DNA of 64,000 bases from Tretioscincus oriximinensis. Taxonomy: Eukaryota; Chordata; Lepidosauria; Squamata; Gymnophthalmidae. Every line of letters starts with the position of its first letter. The first letter of the stretch is position 1. Shown here piece after piece: positions 55,650 through 64,000 of the stretch. The translations under genes were made by a program, and so were the position numbers. The notes below the pieces were generated by a model. It was not told the DNA's origin. It was given only the letters and a program-made list of their open reading frames with translations, and searched no databases. The stretch covers positions 316,902 to 380,901 of the forward strand of contig JAJVDF010000773.1 in the NCBI GenBank assembly GCA_022410635.1, given 5' to 3'.

Positions 55650-56480
55650 CCTTGAGTGTGTCAATGGCACAGAGTGGTTATGGGATATTCTTGCTCAAAT
55701 TCTACTTACCTGTNTCCCATGCTGTTTAACATTTATTTAAAGCCACTGGGAGAAGTCATCAGAGATTTGACCTGAAGTATCATCAATANGCAGTTGACAT
55801 TCAGCTTCAACTCTCTGTTCNATCTGAAGCAGNAGAAATAGTTGAAANGCTTGACAAATGTCTAGATGCAGGAATAACTTGGATGGAGGGTAATAGACTA
55901 AAACTGAATCCAAACAAGACAGAGATGCTATGTTATGATTTCCCTGGTGAATGAAATTGGGAAGCAACCTATACTCAGTGGGGTTAAAATGTCCTGGAAG
56001 GGACAGGTGTGAAATCTGGGGCTGTTCCTGGAGCCTGCACTGATGCCTCANGATCAAATGGAGGAGTTGGCCAGGTTTGACTACCTTCAGTAACATCTGG
56101 TTCATCAGTTATGGTCACTTCTGGACAAAGTACAATCTTCAGCAACTTCCAAATTTGATTATTGTAATGTGCTCTGTAAAGGGCTACCCTTGAAAATAGT
56201 TTGNAAGCTGTGCAGCAGGTANATCAGTGAGTGGAACAAGTGGCCAGAAATCATGCCAGAAATCTCAAAAGAGTTACATGGGCTGCCAATAGGTTACTGA
56301 GTCTAATTCAAGGTGTTAACATTTATATATAAGGCCAAAAATGGCTTGGGTCCCAAATATCTAAAGTATACTCTTCTCCCATATCAACCTGTCCACACNT
56401 TAGGATTTAAAGGGGAGGCCACATGGTTGTACCATCAGTCTCATAGGAATTGGGAATCCAAGGCAGTGTCTTTTCANATG
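55650..56480 (+). pseudogene. L2/Rex-like LINE ORF2, RT end and C-terminus, heavily decayed
   Basis: At 55716-55765 the plus strand reads PMLFNIYLKPLGEVIR, the RT segment just before the catalytic YADD region, whose own residues are garbled here (about 55785-55800). Further on are KLNPNKTE-like codons (55895-55925), FDYCNVL near 56153, LHGLPIGY and FKVLTFIYKAKNGLGPKYLK around 56275-56360, then LLPYQP. The order RT, thumb, LHWLP-type and GPKYL motifs fits L2/Rex-like LINEs of the CR1 superfamily. Stops and frameshifts are many, and N bases are frequent. The fragment at 29205 is the same family. Confidence 0.78.
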
Positions 56481-56499
56481 TGACTTCCAGACTTTGGCT

Positions 56500-56959
56500 T
56501 AGGCTGCCTGCACACGACTATTTTCTTCCTGAATTGTAGTGAGATGAGGAAGGTTCGGCCACACGTGTTAAGCTTCTTTCAGCAATCGTCCCGCAATAAA
56601 TGCTGTTTATCCCAGAATAAACTATTGCTGGGATATTCAAGCATTATTGCTGTGAACCTCGTNGCAGGAGCCCCCCAAAGAAGGCANAGGGCAGCCTGGG
56701 CATAGGAAAAGGCTTCTTGTGACACGCACCCGACTCCGCNNTGTTGCTTCAGCTGTGCCCTCCTTCCACCCAGCCCTTCGCCTGCTTTCAGGGAGGTGGA
56801 GGGCTGGCNGGGAGGAGGACACAGCTGAAGCAATGCGGCAGAGTCGGCTGTGTATGACAAGAATTCAAGTATATGCGTGGTGTGCACTGATACGCAATTA
56901 CTTTTTTCCGGAATATAGCTTTATAGTNCTTTTTAGCTCGGTGTGTGAACACAGCCCTA
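56500..56959. mobile_element. Non-autonomous DNA-transposon-like repeat (family of 7915)
   Basis: It starts taggctgcctgcacacgac and ends gtgtgtgaacacagccctA, an inverted relation, with TA-type tips. Inside, tatcccagaataaactattg and gtgcactgatacgcaatta match 7930-8180. A central part is self-complementary (acagctgaagcaa and ttgcttcagctgt). Open frames across it are shadows. Confidence 0.65.
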
Positions 56960-58239
56960 GTCTCCCCTTTGAAGTGTGTCAGTCATGATCACTGTATACA
57001 TTCAGAAAATCTTTAAGATAAGTTTAAGAATACNTTTGGAGTGATGAAGCTTGGATTATTCCCCTGACAAAGTGTGAGAAAACACTAATAAGAAATTTCC
57101 TTTCACTTCTCTCTTCTGCTTCCTCACGATTGGCAGACTGGTGTCTTTCTAATCTACCCCACTTCATCCTGTTGTTACTTCTGCAATATGATTGTTTAAG
57201 TTTATANTATAGGCTTCACTATTAGTCCAATAACTACTTTAATTGTAATTGTNATTTTTGTTTTTCAGTCTAGCTACTATGTATTTACACCAGGTNCATT
57301 TCATACACATAGTTTCAGTGNTGGCTTTTTTGGCTAGGACTGTCTAGTTCTCCTGGCAGCAAGCTGTGTTGATTTGCTTTTTACATTCCTTATCTACATG
57401 AACTCTAACCCGCTCAGTTCTTTAGTTCAATTGCACATTNCTTTCCCCCCTGCATTTCACTGCAGAGGCAAGTAAGATGATAAATAATGCATGTATCATC
57501 ATAAATTATAAAGTGCTATGTATTTCATTGAAATTAAGTAGTCTCTTTGGAGGTTTCACTGTTTGTGTCCCTCAGCTAAGGGACTGAGAAAAGCCTGGAA
57601 TAATAATTAGATTTTCTAGAGTTCTAATGTTAAACTGCTTTTCACTTTATGCATCTTCTGTACTTACAGAATAAACTAGGTTGGGCTATGAGAGCCTCTA
57701 ATGTGCATTGGATGAACTGCTCTGTCTTGCTGGTAGTTTGTATAGTGCTCAATATGAAAAAAGTTTTCATGACCAAATGTGGTGTTAGAAATGTTTGTCT
57801 AAGAGGGCTTTAGCAGTCATATATAGACATCTGCATCCAAAGCAACTCTGGATTTCATGGCCCTCATGACAGCTACAGGATTGTCTCAATAAGCTATGGC
57901 CCAACANAAAGGGTGGAACATAGGATCAATTTAATCTTTCCTTTAGATTGTGAGTTGGTTTGTCTGGTAATTATCCCATTGTCATAGTTCAGTGAAGATG
58001 AACACACTTCTAGCCCTAAGATGGAAAAACCATTAAGATTGTGTCCATTTCTTGGATGCTTATGAAATCTGAATTTCTGAATGTTCTTGAGAAATTTCTA
58101 GCAATCAGAGCTGATGATTATGCTTTTGGGTGTGCAAATTCAATCCTACTTTCAGGGATAGGCTCTAATAATTAAGGTNTTGCATCCCTATGGGTACTAC
58201 ATTATTAACAACTAGTGAAATTAGCCCATTGTGTTTTGC
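56960..58239. other. No gene recognised
   Basis: AT-rich sequence with many single N bases. No repeat or coding motif recognised. Confidence 0.4.
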
Positions 58240-58440
58240 TTTGGCCTTGCCTCCCCCTTGCTCCCATGTAAACTTCCACCCATTTCCTCACTCCCTTGCT
58301 CCCTCCCATCCCCTTTTACATGCTACTTCTTTCATTCCTTCTTTCCATTTTCCTTCCTTCTCTTCCTTCCTTTCCATTTTTCATCCATTCCCTCCTTTGT
58401 TTTTCCTTTCCTTTCTTCCTTTCCCTCTCAGTACTGGTCC
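58240..58440. repeat. Pyrimidine-rich low-complexity tract
   Basis: Units such as cctccctttc and ttccttcct dominate. The 181-codon open frame across it (58190-58735) is a Phe/Pro/Ser-rich product of this composition. Confidence 0.85.
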
Positions 58441-60224
58441 CAATACTGGGGTATTCCAATTTCATCTTTTTCCACCCAGAGAACTGTCCATTTATTATTT
58501 TCCTCTGTTTTCTGTCTTTTTGCCAGTTTCCAACCAAGGACTCTGGTCTGTGGAGGCTGCCAATGACAAGTTCCAAGCCTTGTCATTGATCGTTATGCCA
58601 CATGGATCATTGCTTCCTCCTTTCTTCTTCTGTGCTATTGCGTCTGGAAGCAGTCTGTATAGAAAGTCTGATCATTGGGAGATTTTCTGTGGCANTGCCA
58701 TGCTATTGAAAAATATACATATACGTCATATGTAATGACTTTTCAGACAATCTGTGATTGTAGAGTGTTATCTGGGTGAAAACGTTAAAGTTTGCAATTT
58801 TTGCAATGGTGGCNGTATTTTGTTGGTTGTGGTGGTGTTAGTGTTGGAGCAGGATTGTGAATTGTGTCCTGGCTTTTGATTTTTGGATCATGGCAATATT
58901 AGTAACCATTCAACCTTAGAAGCTATCATTTATGCTTCTTGTTTCTTACGGAAATATCTTCCACTGTTCAAGAGTTAAAATCTTCCCTCTTTTTTGTAAA
59001 CCACCATGCTGCTTCAGCAGGACTTGATATAACCAGTGAGAATCTCAATATATACTTACAAAAAATCCTAAGTGGGTGGTAGAACATGCTAGATCTGTTA
59101 TCAGTAGCAATGTTAATTTATAGGTAACCTNTAGCAATTATAAGTACCAATGAATAAATTCAATAGTTAAGAAATCTTAATTAAGTTATAAAAAGCTTAA
59201 CTATCTTCAGAAAAAATATGCTTATGGTTTGATAAAATAAACTGAGACATAAATTTACTCCTATCCTGAGCCCTAGTTAACACATGAAAGCAGATTTGTT
59301 TTAGCATTCAGAGGGCAGGTTGTGGTTTTACAGATTAATCTCATTTATGTTTTTCTTCTGTCTTGTTATACGATCTTTTAGATCTTTTCCTCTTTGTTCC
59401 TGTACATTGGTATTTACAGGTAGGGTAATAATGTTCCTAATGCTACATGCAAAATAATAAATCATTGGCTGCTAAAAATAATGATCAATGTCAATTTGCT
59501 ACAACAGAAAATCAAAATAGTTTGCTTNTTGAATATATGCTGCATTTATTATGATATCTAGTGATTGCAGACCTATTTCCTTTCTGAGTTCCTTCAGAAA
59601 AAATGTATTTCATGTACTCTAGAGGGAAAAGGCTTAGGAATCTTGTTATTATGTGNAATAAATGAAGGATGACATGTATTACGGTCCTATTGTAACAGGG
59701 TCCCTTTCCATTATGATTGCTTTACAATAAACTTTATAAAATGAGTTACATTATTCAGTAATAATCTTGAATGATTCATTCCTGTGAAGCATTCCCAGGT
59801 GTCCTAAGCCTTTAATTTTACATTGCGAATTCTAGAAATTGTGCTGAAAAGGAGTTGGCCTACTGGTAAAATCTGAGACATGCAATATTTGGACTGAAGT
59901 GCTGAAAGAAAATGGAGGGAGTCATGTACAGTGAAAACTCCCTTAGGATGTTCGCTGTGGGTTTTTGTCCTGGGTAGCAGAAAAGCATAGGTTGCTTTAA
60001 ATTTAGTAAAACGTGCTTGTTTGTCCTGCTCTATTCCCCCTTTTAGGAACAATTTAGGTTATAAAATATTGATTGGAGATGGGAAGAAAACATGAAGGCC
60101 ACACACTACTATTTCTAAGTTGCTTTGAGCTGCTTTTGTTTCATTTTGCTACATTCAATATGACCACACCCTTTTCTCCATTTGGGTTGTTGAAACAGAT
60201 TCGCTATTTGATCAGTACAGAAGA
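58441..60224. other. No gene recognised
   Basis: AT-rich sequence, no motif recognised. Confidence 0.4.
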
Positions 60225-60372
60225 TGGTGAGTTTTCATTCAATGGAAACCTTCATACATAGGCTGGACAATACCAGTAATCTTTCGGTGATGGTTTAAAG
60301 AATCTTGCAACAAGCAGTGGATTGGACCCAATGACAGTGAAGATTCCTTCCAACTCTATGATTCCATGGTTC
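60225..60372 (+). mobile_element. CR1 LINE 3' end
   Basis: Reads ttcaatggaaaccttcatac, ataggctggacaataccagt, gatggtttaaagaatcttgc, gacccaatgacagtgaagat and tccttccaactctatgattc in plus sense. Confidence 0.87.
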
Positions 60373-60480
60373 TATATATCATGGAATTATAAAGTTGGAA
60401 GGGATCTGCAGGCTTATCAGAACTGACCCCCTTCTCAATTCAGTATTCCTTAAATCATCCTTGACAGATGACAAGGCACA
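60373..60480 (-). mobile_element. CR1 LINE 3' end, minus strand, tail-to-tail with the previous
   Basis: Plus sense: tatcatggaattataaagtt, ggaagggatctgcaggctta, cccttctcaattcagtattc and aaatcatccttgacagat, a reversed CR1 tail whose 3' end meets that of the neighbour. Confidence 0.87.
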
Positions 60481-60489
60481 GACTGCTCA

Positions 60490-60615
60490 GTTTGCCCAAG
60501 GTCATAGGGATCTGTGTTTTTTTAATGTGTTTTAATTTTTTCATTTTACTGTTTGTCTTTTCATGAACTGCCCAGAGCTTGTAAGAACAGGCAAAAATGT
60601 GATAAATAAAACATG
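60490..60615 (+). mobile_element. L2-like LINE 3' tail
   Basis: ttttaatgtgttttaatttt, tgaactgcccagagcttgta and gataaataaaac resemble the 3' end at 61990-62060. Confidence 0.45.
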
Positions 60616-61544
60616 GGTTTCCAAACTTTCCAAGCTATCTCTGGTTCAGGGAAGTAGGTTAGAAGAGGCAAGGCTAAAGTGGTCTGTGGGTGTGTGCAGT
60701 AGCACCACTGGAATCTTCCACATTTTCCTGACCAAACCAGGCCTACCCTAAAACACTCTGGTCCCATGTTTAGGTGAATTAAAGCAAAGCTCTCAATGGA
60801 ACTGGAGACTAGAATTCCTCCCTCCTACTTTTCTGGATGAGAGATGGTTAGGAGAGTTTGGAAAAACCCTGTGCCCCTACCTTTATTTATTTCTTATCTG
60901 TTCTGTATGACAACTTCAGGGCAGTTCTCAAAAAGTCAAATAGTAAAATGAAACAATTAAAACACAGAAGAAAACAGGGACCACAAGATCCCCATGACCT
61001 TGGATAAATGGAGTAGTGAGTCTGTCCCCTTCTGCATTTTGTAACCATTATAGTGGTTTTTAATAGTTTCAGGTTGAATTATTCCATTTATTTCACAGTC
61101 TCAAGACAGTGGTGAACACCAAAGTGACAGACTATTTACTACTTATTAAGCCTGTGAATAGAGAGATTAGTAGATGAGGTGCTTAGTTTCTTTTGTTCCT
61201 GATTGCTGTAGAAACTCGGCATGGTAACAGGGTTTTTTCTGTTTCCATTCCTCCCCATCCCCAAAAACTTTCATTTGAAATTTAAACAGTACAAATGTGA
61301 AAAACCAGAACAACTGAGTACATGGGAACAGATCAGGTTTGTAATAAAACATTTTTTTCCACAGTTGGGTGGTGATCTTTGGTTTGACTCTGCCAGCCGC
61401 AACCTATAATTGACATAGTAGTATGCCATAGTCTGAAGTGGCAGAATGAAAATCCTCGGGAGAACCAGTAATTGGAATGGGGCCAATTGGCTGCATGTAG
61501 AGAAGATAAAAAAAGCTGGCCAGGCTCTGTCTTAAGATGTTACC
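60616..61544. other. No gene recognised
   Basis: Ordinary AT-rich sequence; opposing open frames at 61167-61409 have no motif. Confidence 0.4.
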
Positions 61545-62065
61545 CAGAATAAGTCTCTGTGTGGACAAGGACTATGTGGAGCTACCCTTGAAGATGATCT
61601 GGAACCTGGAAATAGTGCAGAATGTGCCCAAACACTGACAAGAGTCTTTGAAAAGACGCACATTACACCAGTTTTTACAGAGCTGCACTGACTGCTTATT
61701 CATTACTGAGCCCAATTCAAGAGCCCTAGCTGTCTGAAGAAGTGCCTGTTCCCATGTAGACCTCTCTGTGTACCTACTGGTAGTTCCTTTGCAGAGATGC
61801 AAGGGGTAGGGCCACGTAGGAAGGCCTTCTCTAGAGGCTTGCCTGGCAGCTACACTGAAAAGTTTTTGTTGCCTTGTTGACTCTTATCTCCTTCTGCATT
61901 CTATCCTTCATGGGAGAGTGGGTGGGTTGGAGGGGAGGGATCTTTTTAATGTTTAATTAATGTGCATTTTAAAAAAAATATTCTTGATGTTTTATTCCCT
62001 GTCCTGGGACTAATGGTGAAGGGTGCAATATTAATCATTTTAAATAAAATAAAAGAAAGGAAACA
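61545..62065 (+). mobile_element. L2-like LINE 3' end
   Basis: The early part has cagagctgcactgactgctt and cccaattcaagagccc, the degraded LHWL..F motif of the L2-like family. Then follow aaggccttctctagaggctt, a tttttaatgtttaattaatg stretch, ccctgtcctgggactaatgg and the tail ttaaataaaataaaag. It is the 3' UTR plus last codons. Confidence 0.6.
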
Positions 62066-63649
62066 TTTTTTGGTAAATCCATCATGTCCAGATACTATAA
62101 TAATCTAACTTTATCAAAAAAATACAAGCTGTAGTTCAGGCAAGCAGCCTGGAAACCAGAAGGTTGCTAGTTCTGTCCCCAGCCTCTCCTCTAATGTAGA
62201 CAATGACAAACCATTTCTGTATCTCTGCTGAGAAAACTGCCTAGAAGTGCCCTTCGGGAGATGTCACAAATCAGTGGTACCTGATAACTGTATTGGAATT
62301 CAATCCTATCCTTAGAATCTTCCCAGCATTTTTCACTTGTTTTATTACTTTAAATAACGAATGTGTAACATATCTGTGACTGTAGGCTATGACTGATTAG
62401 TATTATCATATTACTTTATTTCAGCACGGGCAGAGGGAGAAAATCCCAGGTTCTTGAATTCATTGTTGTCCTTCAGTCCTGTTTTAGAAGCTGCTGGAGG
62501 GGATGATTCAATGATATGTAAGCTTTATTTCTCCTCTAAAACTGACTGCATATAGCACTGTATTGTCATGATCTTGACAACCCAGGGGATTAGACGACAA
62601 ATCAAATAATATTAGAGGTTTTGAGCTGAATTTCCAATGTCTCCCATCTGCCTCATTCTTAAAGTAAATGTTTCAAAGAAGTATAGCTGTCATGGTTATT
62701 GTCACCCTCCCAAACATAATTCATATATGATTTGAAAGTCACCCCGAGTCCAAATTACTTTTGATCAGTTTGAAATGCATTAAAAAGATATTTAGAAATA
62801 CTGAAAGACAGCGAAGATAGATAAAGAAATGGAAACAGTAGTCAAGTCTGGAGTTACCAGAGTGTTATTTATTGTGGCCAAATCATCCCTACCCTAACAG
62901 GAATGGCTAAAGCTGGTGAAGAAGCTAGAAATGGAAGTAGGCACTTCTGGCTGCCACTACTACATGAGCCTCAAGTGATAGAAATGAACCCCAAAAATGA
63001 CTAGATGACCACACAGGTCACTTACGTTACAAAGTGTACATATCAGCATCAGTATTGGGAAGCCAAAGATTAAATGGAAGTGTGACAGTATCTTCAAATG
63101 GTTTTAATGATACCATGGAAGGGAAGGCCATTCTTTCCCCCCCTATTATCCAGAAAGAAAAAATGCAGAGTATGGAATATTTATTTACATTTCTATACCA
63201 TCCTATACCCAAATGCAATTAACATATTTAAAACAGCCACATCTAAAAGGGACATTTTTATTTAATAATTGTATTTTTTGGCACTAAAATTACATTCAGG
63301 TGGGAGTTGGATGCAGCTGAGATCCTAGGTAGGTGGGAGACACCTCTGAGACTCTTCCTCAGCAGAAGACATAGCAAACTAATGTACTCCTACAGAGACA
63401 TCATTTTTGCATAGTCTGCTTTGGGAAGTCATTCTGGGTCTTTCACAAAGATTCAGAATTAGCCTATAAATCAGTTCCTTCCAAATCTCCTGTATGAAGA
63501 AAGTACGAATTGGCTTCTGCAATCATCTTGAGATCCTTTGAAACTACATTAAGTATGAATAAAATTATAGTTAGAGATGTATATTCAACAAACATAAATG
63601 GAGTTTAGAGGCTCAAGATAAGTAGACTTGATATCACATGTTGAAGGCT
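62066..63649. other. No gene recognised
   Basis: AT-rich sequence. Opposing 62-codon frames at 63027-63222 have no motif. Confidence 0.4.
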
Positions 63650-63870
63650 CATCCTACTAGGATGGAAGTTTTGATGCTGCGCCTGAGATGCAGCAACAGT
63701 CAGTATTCTTGAAATATACCATTTCCAGGGTGTCCAGAACAGATGACAATTTTGCCTTCTTCTGTTCCAGATTGCCCAGGTGCAATTGATGGGCCACTGT
63801 GTGGGACAGAAGGCTGGGCTAGATGGGCTCTGGACCGATTCAGCATGGTCCTCTTATGTTCGTATGTTAA
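63650..63870 (+). mobile_element. CR1 LINE 3' end
   Basis: Shows tcctactaggatggaagtt, cctgagatgcagcaacagtc, cccaggtgcaattgatgggc, ggctgggctagatgggctct and cagcatggtcctcttatgtt in plus sense, matching the tail seen at 42060-42240. Confidence 0.88.
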
Positions 63871-64000
63871 TAGGGTGTATAATAGTAGTGATGAGATGAG
63901 CAAAAAATGGGTAAGTTCCTCACTTCACAGTTCTCTGCAAGTAAGTGAATGAAACCAATTACAGCCAGGACTGTAAATCAATGAACTTTATAGTCCGAAT

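Noticed and set aside
58190..58735. 181-codon plus-strand open frame as a gene
   Set aside because: The residues are Phe/Pro/Ser/Leu runs made by the pyrimidine tract, with other frames open too.

Overview
The window is repeat-rich, AT-rich vertebrate DNA, and I found no convincing host protein-coding gene, rRNA or functional tRNA gene. The repeat types point to a squamate reptile: tRNA-headed SINEs resembling the Sauria SINE family, CR1 tails of the sauropsid type, L1-type and L2/Rex-like LINEs, Penelope-like elements (PLEs) with a GIY-YIG endonuclease, and many small DNA transposons with long inverted ends. A gecko is possible, but I cannot show it. Isolated single N bases throughout suggest a draft assembly.

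Layout. 0-5 kb: a short minisatellite, an inverted-repeat element, a minus-strand SINE, and a decayed L1 (about 2.9-4.9 kb) interrupted by a CR1 and a SINE. 5-14 kb: mostly plain AT-rich sequence with scattered CR1, SINE and MITE pieces. 14-15.6 kb: a PLE end carrying an internal inversion, then a probable solo LTR between diverged direct repeats. 20-30 kb: several MITEs, SINEs and CR1 pieces, a minus-strand L1 tail, and a PLE fragment holding a SINE. 30-35 kb: MITEs and an LTR-like segment. 36-39 kb: the most structured locus, a minus-strand PLE (reverse transcriptase plus GIY-YIG endonuclease) with a second PLE inserted in it (12-bp target duplication) and a GC-rich hAT-type element inserted in its 3' region (8-bp duplication). 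39-44 kb: pyrimidine tracts, DNA-transposon-like repeats, a CR1 and a 357-bp inverted-repeat element. 44.7-47.6 kb: a 5'-truncated L1 with a long open RT region and a 19-bp target duplication. 49.2-49.5 kb: a perfect 182-bp palindrome of the PLE end, flanked by a 16-bp duplication. 50.3-53.7 kb: a nearly identical 1.7-kb tandem duplication. 53.7-54.3 kb: a hAT-like element with an 8-bp duplication. 55.6-62 kb: L2-like LINE remains, another DNA-transposon-like repeat and CR1 tails.

Nothing here works together as a pathway. The biology is the history of retroelements and DNA transposons landing in each other, and several junctions record mechanism (nesting order, snap-back copying, 5' inversion). 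I did not find a new non-transposon system. The items most worth a second look are the palindromic PLE insertion, the PLE-in-PLE nest and the CR1 snap-back hairpin.
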